5,562 bases of DNA from Pseudomonadota bacterium (GCA_023387335.1 JAEWIF010000007.1:1-5562); one strand, 5' to 3'. Shown: positions 1-5,443, counted from the stretch's first letter. The notes: generated by a model not told the origin, from the letters alone. Numbers and translations: made by a program.

Positions 1-78
1 AACCCATACTACTTTACAAGTTCATGTCACGACACCACCGTCGTTGCTCCTGCCCATGTTGCATATTCTGTTGTCCAG
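1..78. other. No recognisable feature
   Basis: I see no open frame of useful length, ribosome binding site or strong hairpin in this first stretch. It leads directly into the dispersed repeat at 79. Confidence 0.5.
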
Positions 79-130
79 CCCCTGCAGATGAGTGAATTCC
101 GATATCAGCAATGTCCGCTTCTGGCGCAAA
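79..130 (+). repeat. Dispersed imperfect direct repeat, copy 1
   Basis: This ~52-bp segment aligns by eye with 5169-5218 in the same orientation, with about ten differences including two single-base gaps. Shared blocks include GCAGAT, ATTCCGAT, AGCAA, GTCCGCT and CTGGC. The two copies bracket every convincing gene in the window. They could be members of a family of degenerate intergenic elements or remnants of an old duplication. I cannot name the family from the sequence alone. Confidence 0.55.
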
Positions 131-136
131 GCGGAC
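113..136 (+). other. Strong stem-loop, possible terminator
   Basis: Arms GTCCGCTT (113-120) and AAGCGGAC (129-136) pair perfectly over 8 bp with an 8-base loop. On the plus strand the stem is followed by TTTAAT, a weak T tract, so it could end a transcript entering from the left. It lies inside dispersed repeat copy 1. Copy 2 keeps the left arm but not the right arm, so the hairpin is not conserved between copies. Confidence 0.45.
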
Positions 137-162
137 TTTAATCATCAGCATGTTGTCAAAGG

Positions 163-378
163 TCAGGACGGACGTTCAGGGTGAAAATGATGCGTGCCGC
201 TTCGTCGCAGATACGCCGTCAGGATAACTTGTCCGCTCAGGGCAATAATCAGTACCTTTTCTTCCTGAAAGACAATAATCCAGATATCACAATAATCCTC
301 CTTAATTAGTGCCTGCCCTGCATCAATCTCTCTCCTCTTTTCCGCAGATCCGAAAACCTCAGAAGTCGGATCCCCAGA
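163..378 (-). pseudogene. Coding-like open stretch, possible gene remnant
   Basis: On the minus strand one frame stays open for about 71 codons between a TAG (379-381) and a TGA (163-165). The conceptual peptide looks protein-like, with a hydrophobic run around CDIWIIVFQ and KVLIIALSGQVIL. It has no ATG, GTG or TTG start in frame. A second minus frame, ending at a TAA (306-308), is also protein-like (REISLGIRLLRFSDL), so a frameshifted remnant is possible. I do not recognise the protein. This could equally be chance openness. Confidence 0.2.
347..372. other. Inverted repeat downstream of the GyrI-like gene
   Basis: Arms GATCCGA (347-353) and TCGGATC (366-372) pair perfectly with a 12-base loop. 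It lies about 60 bases past the stop of the minus-strand operon and could stabilise the 3' end of that transcript. No T tract follows on the minus strand, so it is not a standard intrinsic terminator. Confidence 0.3.
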
Positions 379-404
379 CTAATCTCACGCAGTAATCGCC
401 GCGT

Positions 405-439
405 GCGGTTAGCGGTTAGCGGTTAGCGGTTAGCGGTTT
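405..439 (+). repeat. Heptamer tandem repeat GCGGTTA, five copies
   Basis: Four perfect GCGGTTA units (405-411, 412-418, 419-425, 426-432) are followed by a fifth, GCGGTTT (433-439). The TAA stop of the minus-strand GyrI-like gene (430-432) lies inside the array and its last residues are encoded by the final unit. Read on the minus strand each unit contains TAA. Since 7 is not a multiple of 3, the array carries a stop in every frame. Copy number is likely to vary by slippage but should not alter the protein. Confidence 0.9.
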
Positions 440-903
440 GAGATCTTTGGTTCTACCGATTGCCAGATTTCAAGATCCCAGTTGCCATCATGAGCATCGC
501 AAAGGTAGTTTTCGAAACAAACGCCGCGCGCAAGTTCGTAATCGCTGTTTTCAATCTCAAGGTACAAATCGCTCCATGCTTTTGCGTAAGCACCGTCCCG
601 CACAAGCGTATGCCACACGGCGTATAGCCCTCCCGGCACAATTTCTTCTCTGAATGCCGTTCCGGTAATGTCTACCTGTGTTTGCGCATCAACCGTAAGC
701 GCGACATCGGCACGCAAGTCGGCAACACCCGTTTGCGCTGGATTATCCCAATAAAACACCAGCGCTTCCCGGTAAATCACGCCCCGCTCCTGTGCCCAGC
801 CAATAATTTGTTGAAAAGCAACAGGTACCGTCTCGCTCCATGGGCCACCAACGCGCACACAAACGATGCTCCTGGGAAGCGCATTTTCAAACCGTAAACA
901 CAT
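430..903 (-). CDS. GyrI/SbmC-like small-molecule-binding protein
   Basis: This 157-residue protein matches the length and motif order of SbmC (GyrI), the E. coli gyrase inhibitor, and belongs to the GyrI-like / AraC effector-binding fold. Seen motifs are GGPW (19-22, VGPW in SbmC), YWDNP (51-55, YYDNP in SbmC), LRADV (63-67), GGLYAV (91-96), CFENYL (129-134) and a C-terminal DGNWDLEIW (139-147). The family binds small hydrophobic or cationic compounds. SbmC protects gyrase from microcin B17 and quinolones, and some relatives hydrolyse toxins. It is a stand-alone binding domain with no DNA-binding part, presumably cytoplasmic. The start has GGAGG four bases upstream (908-912). It lies 30 bases after the dehydrogenase stop, so the two are probably co-transcribed. 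The stop lies in a heptamer repeat. The family call is strong, but a true gyrase-inhibitor role is not shown. Confidence 0.85.
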   Translation of the reverse strand: MCLRFENALPRSIVCVRVGGPWSETVPVAFQQIIGWAQERGVIYREALVFYWDNPAQTGVADLRADVALTVDAQTQVDITGTAFREEIVPGGLYAVWHTLVRDGAYAKAWSDLYLEIENSDYELARGVCFENYLCDAHDGNWDLEIWQSVEPKISNR

Positions 904-933
904 AAATCCTCCGCACCATTATTAAGAAAACGT

Positions 934-1674
934 TTATAAACGCAGCAGCCCGCCATCAACCACGTACTGGCTACCTGTGACATAACTGGCATCATCAGAT
1001 AATAAAAATAACGCGACAGCGGCCGCTTCCTCCGGTGTTCCTGGGCGCTTCATCGGCACAATAGCGCGGATTTGCGCGTCATATTGATCACGAAATGGTG
1101 CCGGGATCGCTTCGAGCAAACTGGTTTCTATCGCACCTGGAACGAGCGCATTCACCCGGATCCCTCGTGCTGCAAAAGCCGTTGCCCAACAGCGAACCAG
1201 CGCCAGCTGCGCCCCTTTACTGGCAGCGTAAATCGCAGCAAGCGGTGTTCCTTCATATGCGGCGGTCGATGCGGTCAGAACCACAGATGCACCTACTTTC
1301 AAAAAGCGGGCAAGACAAGATATTTGCAGTACCGCGGCACGAACATTGTTCTTCATCATATTATCGAACAGCGCGGCACTACCCTTTTCGGCAGGTGCAA
1401 AAGCCAGCTGCCCGGCATTTAGCCATAAGCCATCCAGCATGCCGAAGGAGGCTACCGCTTCAGCCAGCGCTTGCGCCGCTGCCGGCTCGGCTCCGTCGTT
1501 TTGCATCAACCGGGCAGCAGGTGGCAACACCTTACGAAGGCGCGCCAGTTTACGCGCATCACGCCCGGTGATTATGACTTCCCCCTCTTCCGCAACAATG
1601 CGTTGCGCCCCTGCCAGACCAATACCACTGCTGGCTCCCGTAATGACAATTTTCTTACCTGTGAACCTGGCCAT
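934..1674 (-). CDS. Short-chain dehydrogenase/reductase (SDR)
   Basis: This 246-residue classical SDR has the cofactor motif TGASSGIG (12-19), LNAG (85-88) in place of the usual NNAG, active-site Asn (109 or 110), Ser136, and the YxxxK pair Tyr149/Lys153. The C-terminal YVTGSQYVVDGG segment is typical of FabG-like members. TGR (36-38) at the end of the second strand, with a basic residue, suggests NADP(H) preference. It should be a soluble cytoplasmic oxidoreductase; the substrate cannot be read from sequence. I chose the ATG at 1674 because AGGGAG (1680-1685) sits five bases upstream and the next residues start the Rossmann strand. A GTG at 1728 would add 18 unlikely residues. It is the first gene of a divergent operon with the GyrI-like gene. 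Confidence 0.9.
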   Translation of the reverse strand: MARFTGKKIVITGASSGIGLAGAQRIVAEEGEVIITGRDARKLARLRKVLPPAARLMQNDGAEPAAAQALAEAVASFGMLDGLWLNAGQLAFAPAEKGSAALFDNMMKNNVRAAVLQISCLARFLKVGASVVLTASTAAYEGTPLAAIYAASKGAQLALVRCWATAFAARGIRVNALVPGAIETSLLEAIPAPFRDQYDAQIRAIVPMKRPGTPEEAAAVALFLLSDDASYVTGSQYVVDGGLLRL

Positions 1675-1732
1675 CCCGTCTCCCTGAAGCCGTTTCTCTG
1701 CTAAACCACGTTTTTTATCTTCAATCACAATT

Positions 1733-1761
1733 AAAATAAAACAATAAAAACTTATTGTAAA
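1733..1761 (-). promoter_or_regulatory. Candidate promoter of the SDR operon
   Basis: On the minus strand TTTACA (1756-1761, five of six consensus bases) is separated by exactly 17 bases from TATTTT (1733-1738, four of six). Transcription would start near 1725, giving a leader of about 50 bases before the ATG at 1674. The spacer and the end of the -35 box are covered by the palindrome at 1741-1758, so a bound repressor would block polymerase. Predicted from sequence only. Confidence 0.5.
1741..1758. promoter_or_regulatory. Operator-like palindrome in the divergent region
   Basis: ACAATAA (1741-1747) and TTATTGT (1752-1758) form a perfect 7-bp inverted repeat with a 4-base gap, 18 bp overall. 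This is the geometry of a site for a dimeric regulator such as a TetR- or MarR-type protein. It lies inside the candidate SDR promoter and about 65 bp upstream of the mipA-like start, so it could control both directions. No such regulator is encoded in the window other than the small repressor at 4648-4875. Confidence 0.5.
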
Positions 1762-1772
1762 ACGATAAACAC

Positions 1773-1784
1773 CAGGCTAGCCTG
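1773..1784. promoter_or_regulatory. Second palindrome in the divergent region
   Basis: CAGGCTAGCCTG is a perfect 12-bp palindrome without a spacer, 14 bp from the first palindrome. It lies where a promoter of the plus-strand operon would be expected. The best plus-strand boxes here (TTGTAA at 1756-1761, TAGCCT at 1778-1783, 16-base spacer) are weak, so activation or another promoter may be needed. Regulatory role is inferred. Confidence 0.35.
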
Positions 1785-1807
1785 CAATCACTTCAACTAT
1801 CTTTGCT

Positions 1808-1815
1808 AGGAGAGG
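1808..1815 (+). promoter_or_regulatory. Ribosome binding site fixing the mipA-like start
   Basis: AGGAGAGG ends six bases before the ATG at 1822, near-ideal spacing. The ATG opens a signal-peptide-like sequence in a frame different from the body of the gene. The site therefore decides the true start and exposes the frameshift. Confidence 0.75.
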
Positions 1816-1821
1816 CATCGA

Positions 1822-2627
1822 ATGAAAAGAAGTCTGCAACATGGTGTTTTGTTCTCAGGATTACTCATCTGTGCGCCGACACACAGCGCAGAGTTGTCCG
1901 GTTTTGCCGGGCTGGGCGTCAGTGCGAGCCCATTTACTCCGGTTCAAACCATATGGCAATGAGACCACTGCTAAAGGCGGGCGTGAATCTTCAAAGCGAA
2001 AAATGGGGACTATTTGGTTTGTCTACCGACGGCCTGATATGGGGGCTGACGCCGGACACCCCCTTTAGCGTAAGCCTGCTGTTAACACAAGATGAGGCGC
2101 GCAAAGAGGTGTTTAACTACCCGTTTTCCAGCAGAAAAAACCGCGATCTACAAGGAATGGGTAACCTGTCTGCAGCGTTGATGGCGGGTACAGATCTGCG
2201 CTACCAACTAGAAAACTGGGCGTTGTGGCTGCGCCTGTTAACCGCCACTGAAAAGCAGCGATATGGCGGCGAAGCACCGGGCAGAAGCCTGATCGTCACG
2301 AGCGGCGCGGAAACCGAACTCTGGCGCTGGCAGAATGCCGCGCTATCGATCGGGGGCGACATAAGCTGGGCGAACAGTGGCTACCAGCAACGTCACTACG
2401 GTGTAACGGCGCAGCAGGCGCAACGCACCGATTTTGCAGTTTATTCCCCTTCGTCAGGCCTTCAGCAAGGAGGTTTGTATGCCGAAGTGGTATGGCATTT
2501 CGATAAAAATCTGGCGGCAGGATTGACAAGCCGTGCGCAGTATCTGTTCGATGCAGCGGGGAGCAGCCCTCTGGTCAACAGCCGAATGCAGTACACCCTG
2601 TCGTCACTGATTCAGTACACATTCTGA
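1822..2627 (+). pseudogene. mipA-like: MipA/OmpV-family outer-membrane protein, frameshifted
   Basis: The ATG at 1822 encodes a signal peptide (about residues 1-23, ending THSA) and a mature start, ELSGFAGLGVSASP. That frame ends at a TGA (1960-1962). From about 1932 the family continues in another frame with IYSGS, PLLKAG, SEKWGLFG, HYGVTAQQA and SPLVNSR, ending in Phe as in BAM-assembled barrels. Restoring one base near 1930-1932 gives a protein of about 268 residues, normal for MipA/OmpV proteins; E. coli MipA is 248 and binds the lytic transglycosylase MltA. The break is therefore a one-base deletion or a sequencing error. An ATG (1959-1961) overlaps the TGA and could allow reinitiation, but that product would lack a signal peptide. 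It is the first gene of the operon, 9 bases before the hydrolase. Confidence 0.8.
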
Positions 2628-2636
2628 GGCGGAGCC

Positions 2637-3752
2637 ATGAGCAAATGTCACTTTCGCAGCCGCGCGCGACTGCTTGCTGCGAGCGCGGTATTTATCGCAC
2701 TGATTGCCGCCGGTATTTACCTGCAACCTGGTTTCAGCACTCCGTCTCCTCGCCAGACAGGAGACGCCAGTTTGGTGTCGTTTTTAACGCCGTTATTGAA
2801 AGGATCGCGAGGCAGCGTCGCCGCCGCGCTAATTACTCCGCGCGGTGTACAGTACGCCCTCTGGGACAGTGATTACAACCAGCAATATGAAATCGCCAGC
2901 CTGACCAAAACCATGACCAGCAGTTTACTGATGGACGCGTTTCGCCGGGGTGAGGCGACAGCGCAAACCCGCGTCGGGGATCTTATTCCTGAAATCAGCG
3001 GCCCGGCGCGAGAAATTACCCTTGAGCAACTGGCATCGCATCGCTCTGGTCTGCCGCCGCTTGCCTCATCGCTGCGCCAGAAGATCCGGGTGATCAGACA
3101 GATAATCCTGCGTGAAAACTTCTGGGAGTATGACGAAAAATCAGTCATCGAAATGGTGAATAACACCCGCTTAGCCACGCCCGCCAGATTTGATTATTCC
3201 AATACCGGCTACGCCTTACTGGGACTTGCGCTGTCGCGAGCAGCGCATCAGACTTTTAATTCGCTGTTGCAAACGAGGGTTTTTGCGCAGGCGAAAATGA
3301 CAAACAGCGTTGTTGCCGAAGCATTAACCCCCGGCACGCCCACGTTTCACCACGGTTGGGCGGTGTCCGGATTTGCCGAAGCGCCATGGATACAGAACGC
3401 GTTCACGCCGGCTGCCGGTGTGCGGTCGACCATCGTCGATATGGCGCATTATGCGCAGGCCTTACTGGCGGGTAAACTTGCCGGTAACGCAGCAATGCAG
3501 CCACGCTTTGCCACTGACGATGCAGATTCACGCGTGGGTTATGCCTGGTTTACCACCCGTATTCGTGGGCGAGACATCACCTGGCACGACGGTGAATCCT
3601 CTGGCTTTGCCTCCGCCATTGCGGTCGATCCACAGCAACGATCCGCCGTAGTGATCCTCTCAGATACCGCGTGGCCCGTTATTGGTCCGGCCATGCGCCT
3701 GTTGTTAACGCAGACTCCTGCTAATACGGAAGCTCATCATGAACTGGATTGA
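2637..3752 (+). CDS. Class C beta-lactamase-fold serine hydrolase (peptidase S12)
   Basis: This 371-residue protein carries the three active-site elements of the penicillin-recognising serine enzymes: SLTK (88-91, nucleophile Ser88 and Lys91), YSN (187-189) and HDG (317-319) in place of KTG or HTG. The HxG form is common in S12 esterases, DD-peptidases and D-aminopeptidase-like members and less so in true AmpC enzymes. SHRSGLP (134-140) and the FTPAAGVRST segment (256-265) are further family marks. An N-terminal hydrophobic stretch (about 12-29) after basic residues is a signal anchor or signal peptide, placing the enzyme in the periplasm. GGCGGAG precedes the ATG, and the gap to the mipA-like stop is 9 bases, so translation is probably coupled. 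The substrate is unknown; peptidoglycan peptides, D-amino-acid esters or a beta-lactam are possible. Confidence 0.88.
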   Translation: MSKCHFRSRARLLAASAVFIALIAAGIYLQPGFSTPSPRQTGDASLVSFLTPLLKGSRGSVAAALITPRGVQYALWDSDYNQQYEIASLTKTMTSSLLMDAFRRGEATAQTRVGDLIPEISGPAREITLEQLASHRSGLPPLASSLRQKIRVIRQIILRENFWEYDEKSVIEMVNNTRLATPARFDYSNTGYALLGLALSRAAHQTFNSLLQTRVFAQAKMTNSVVAEALTPGTPTFHHGWAVSGFAEAPWIQNAFTPAAGVRSTIVDMAHYAQALLAGKLAGNAAMQPRFATDDADSRVGYAWFTTRIRGRDITWHDGESSGFASAIAVDPQQRSAVVILSDTAWPVIGPAMRLLLTQTPANTEAHHELD

Positions 3753-4086
3753 TATGTCGTGGGCAATATTAACCTTTGTCTCAGTTATTCTGTTTATTTG
3801 CGGCTCATGGGTCGCGCATTACAAAATACGGTTGTTGAACTATATCTTGTTAGCTTTGATTGTCATTTATTGTGCCGAAATGATGCAGACAATCACGCAT
3901 CTGACCAAGACCGGTTATCTGTTCAGAATGCTGACATGGACCGTTCAGGCGTCGTTTATTGCCGTAAGTGTTTATCGCGCATGGCCAGTACCCTGGTTAA
4001 CGCGCAGCCCGCGCGTACTGTCGGCTGGCAAGATTGCCATTTCGCTGATGCTTATGTCATGCTTGAGCATGCTGGTTTTAAAATAG
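3739..4086 (+). CDS. Unrecognised four-helix inner-membrane protein
   Basis: I do not recognise this 115-residue protein. It is strongly hydrophobic, with four likely membrane helices at about 6-26, 32-50, 62-80 and 94-114 and short basic loops (HYKIR at 27-31, a TRSPR segment at 88-92). A loop contains AEMMQTITHLTKTGY (46-60). The start codon lies inside the hydrolase gene, a 14-base overlap in another frame, with a weak CGGAAG about 7-8 bases upstream, so its translation is probably coupled. A start at the next ATG (3754) would remove only five residues. The next gene begins 25 bases after its stop. Its place between a periplasmic hydrolase and a membrane protein/repressor pair suggests an envelope role, which is inference. 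Confidence 0.75.
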   Translation: MNWIDMSWAILTFVSVILFICGSWVAHYKIRLLNYILLALIVIYCAEMMQTITHLTKTGYLFRMLTWTVQASFIAVSVYRAWPVPWLTRSPRVLSAGKIAISLMLMSCLSMLVLK

Positions 4087-4111
4087 AATCCTTAATTCAG
4101 GAAGGTACAAA

Positions 4112-4645
4112 GTGAAAGATGTACGAAATAAACTCAGCCTGATATTTATCTCAGGGATATTACCGCTGTTTTTCATCCTCGCCTTAATTACACCGCTGTG
4201 GTTATATTTTTCCGGTGAGTCTTTTTTTATTTCCAGCATGCTTCAATTTGCCGAAATGCAAGCAGAAAGCCAGCCAGTGGCTGCCGTATCGTCGCTTCAC
4301 CAGTTACTGCTGTTGATAATTCTCTATTTCCCCGTTGGGTTATTTGCTTTTGCTATCTGGCAGGGAATGCAGGTGATGCGCCTGGTTGGTAAACGGCAAA
4401 TCCTCAACCTGGCCATGGCGCGTTGTGTACGTACAATTGCATTGATGATGCTAAGTCTTGGCATTGTATTGCCGGTGTGCCGCTTTTTAATACCGCTAGT
4501 TGTCTGGTGGCCGGAAAAATATTACCAGATCACCGTTCTGGTTGGCGATGTGATCCTTTTACTCACCGGCGGCTTGTTATTCGTTACGTTTCACGCCATG
4601 CTTGCGGGGATCAAAGCAGAAGAAGAAACTAAGGGGTTTATCTGA
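4112..4645 (+). CDS. DUF2975-like four-helix membrane protein
   Basis: This 177-residue protein has four likely membrane helices at about 8-33, 62-86, 106-132 and 140-162, and an acidic, charged tail (IKAEEETKGFI). Length, helix layout, the tail and its position immediately upstream of a YozG-type repressor fit the DUF2975 family, which is often encoded with such a regulator. The similarity is by eye and moderate. Translation starts at a GTG preceded by AGGAAGG (4099-4105) with six bases of spacing; there is no competing ATG nearby. The repressor starts two bases after its stop. A likely role is sensing or modulating the partner repressor at the membrane, which is inference. Confidence 0.72.
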   Translation: MKDVRNKLSLIFISGILPLFFILALITPLWLYFSGESFFISSMLQFAEMQAESQPVAAVSSLHQLLLLIILYFPVGLFAFAIWQGMQVMRLVGKRQILNLAMARCVRTIALMMLSLGIVLPVCRFLIPLVVWWPEKYYQITVLVGDVILLLTGGLLFVTFHAMLAGIKAEEETKGFI

Positions 4646-4647
4646 CT

Positions 4648-4875
4648 ATGGCTGTGGTGGTTCATCTGGACAAACTGCTGGTAGAGAAAAAAATGACGTC
4701 CAGAGCGCTGGCAGCCTTTATTGGTATTACCGAGCAAAACCTCTCACTGCTCAAGTCTGGCAAAGTAAAAGGGATTCGATTCGATACGCTGGCGAAAATT
4801 TGTGAAGCCATGGAGTGCCAGCCCGGTGACATTATCTCCTGGGAACCCGACATCGCTGTGCCAGACGAAGACTGA
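4648..4875 (+). CDS. Small Cro/C1-type repressor, YozG-like
   Basis: This 75-residue protein is a single helix-turn-helix domain. MAVVVHLDKLL leads into a basic segment, the helix-turn-helix spans about 17-38 with recognition helix TEQNLSLLKSG (28-38), then IRFDTLAKICEAMECQPGDII (43-63) closes the domain. The QPGDI ending is the signature of the YozG/HTH_26 type. It is cytoplasmic and should bind DNA as a dimer. AAGGGG lies 11 bases upstream, rather far, and the gap to the DUF2975-like gene is two bases, so translation is probably coupled. It is the last gene of the operon, followed by a terminator at 4905. Likely targets are its own operon, including the palindromes at 1741-1784; this is inference. 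Confidence 0.92.
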   Translation: MAVVVHLDKLLVEKKMTSRALAAFIGITEQNLSLLKSGKVKGIRFDTLAKICEAMECQPGDIISWEPDIAVPDED

Positions 4876-4904
4876 CGCTGTAGACTCGTTGCAGACAATA
4901 GAAA

Positions 4905-4935
4905 CCGACAACATCGCTGCTGTCGGATTTTTATT
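4905..4935 (+). terminator. Intrinsic terminator of the plus-strand operon
   Basis: Arms CCGACA (4905-4910) and TGTCGG (4921-4926) pair over 6 bp. The stem continues inside with two more pairs after one mismatch, closing on a TCGC loop, and is followed by ATTTTTATT. It starts 29 bases after the repressor stop, in the right place to end the five-gene operon. Confidence 0.85.
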
Positions 4936-5168
4936 TACGACTCGAATCAGGCATTCTGTAACTGCTGACCACAGACAACCACACTTGTCAGCAGAATTTT
5001 GACGCCCTCCAGATAAACGGTTTGATTCAGCAACGTCAGTTTCAGGCAGGTCACAGCGTCCTGTTTGGTTCGAATAATATTTTGTTTTCACTTCTCTTTC
5101 TCATTGAAAGGCCTGTTCCCCACTGATTAACACACCACTATGTTAGTAATGTCTTCATTTGACCCTGA
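4936..5168. other. Gene-poor spacer with short minus-strand frame
   Basis: No convincing gene is present. A minus-strand frame (GTG at 5054, stop 4947-4949) would encode a 35-residue hydrophobic peptide containing LNQTVYLEGVKILL. It has no clear ribosome binding site and overlaps the stem-loop at 4962-4994, so I do not call it. An AT-rich patch occurs around 5070-5105. Confidence 0.4.
4962..5000 (+). terminator. Possible second terminator or stem-loop
   Basis: Arms CTGCTGAC (4962-4969) and GTCAGCAG (4987-4994) pair perfectly over 8 bp with a 17-base loop, followed by AATTTT. It could be a back-up terminator behind the one at 4905, but the long loop and short T tract make it weaker. Confidence 0.4.
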
Positions 5169-5218
5169 CCCCGCAGATTAGTCATTCCGATGTTAGCAAC
5201 GTCCGCTCCTGGCAAAAA
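5169..5218 (+). repeat. Dispersed imperfect direct repeat, copy 2
   Basis: Matches 79-130 in the same orientation at roughly 80 per cent by hand alignment, sharing GCAGAT, ATTCCGAT, AGCAA, GTCCGCT and CTGGC. Unlike copy 1 it does not complete the stem-loop, because the right arm is replaced by AAAAATCAG. See copy 1 for interpretation. Confidence 0.55.
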
Positions 5219-5237
5219 TCAGTCAGTCGCAAGACGG

Positions 5238-5276
5238 GCATGTCCACTATGCGCGAGGAACGGACGGTCGACATGC
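5238..5276. repeat. Inverted repeat GCATGTC/GACATGC
   Basis: Perfect 7-bp arms (5238-5244 and 5270-5276) are separated by 25 bases, with an inner GTCC/GGAC pairing (5242-5245 and 5262-5265) that is offset from the outer stem. No T tract follows. It lies between the dispersed repeat and the short minus-strand frame; function is unknown. Confidence 0.35.
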
Positions 5277-5284
5277 TCTCTTAC

Positions 5285-5443
5285 TTATGCACAGTAACGG
5301 CAGTTGAGGATGTAAGCCTGTAACCGCTCGTCCTGACGGCCCACTGCCAGATGATTATCGCTGTGGTTTGGCCCGGCATTAGCGGGCAGCCCGCGTTCTG
5401 CGACTTCACACTTCCGTCCTTTCTGCTGTCTTAAACCCTTCAT
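5285..5443 (-). CDS. Doubtful 52-residue frame, possibly a gene fragment
   Basis: A minus-strand ATG (5441-5443) opens 52 codons ending at a TAA (5285-5287). The peptide is basic at the start (MKGLRQQKGRKCE) and ends LQAYILNCRYCA, with three cysteines. It looks protein-like, but I recognise no family, and there is no good Shine-Dalgarno site. An in-frame TAG directly precedes the ATG. Like the open stretch at 163-378, it is on the minus strand with a dispersed-repeat copy downstream of its stop, so both may be remnants of similar decayed loci. Confidence 0.25.
   Translation of the reverse strand: MKGLRQQKGRKCEVAERGLPANAGPNHSDNHLAVGRQDERLQAYILNCRYCA

Noticed and set aside
1072..1704. Several plus-strand open frames over the SDR gene
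   Set aside because: They are antisense shadows of a clear SDR coding region and have no family motifs.
1675..1728. GTG start at 1728 for the SDR gene
   Set aside because: The ATG at 1674 has a good ribosome binding site and begins just before the conserved first strand. The 18 extra residues look like untranslated leader, and the GTG lies close to the predicted transcription start.
1803..1821. TTG start at 1803 for the long frame of the mipA-like gene
   Set aside because: It would translate through the ribosome binding site and give a non-family N terminus without a signal peptide. The ATG at 1822 has ideal spacing and a signal peptide in the other frame.
1925..1962. Programmed -1 frameshifting in the mipA-like gene
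   Set aside because: A -1 slip at CCA (1930-1932) would give the right protein, but the site does not match a canonical slippery heptamer and I see no strong downstream pseudoknot. A one-base deletion is simpler.
3759..4115. 118-codon plus-strand frame overlapping the four-helix membrane gene
   Set aside because: The alternative frame at 3739 gives a coherent four-helix protein coupled to the hydrolase. This one is a shadow with an irregular composition.
4744..5091. 115-codon minus-strand frame across the repressor end and terminator
   Set aside because: It is antisense to the well-supported repressor, crosses a terminator, and its peptide resembles no protein.
5371..5394. Competing short hairpins (GCCCG/CGGGC versus GCGGG/CCCGC) as a riboswitch-like element
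   Set aside because: The stems are only 5 bp, there is no T tract and no downstream gene in the window, so there is no support for a regulatory switch.
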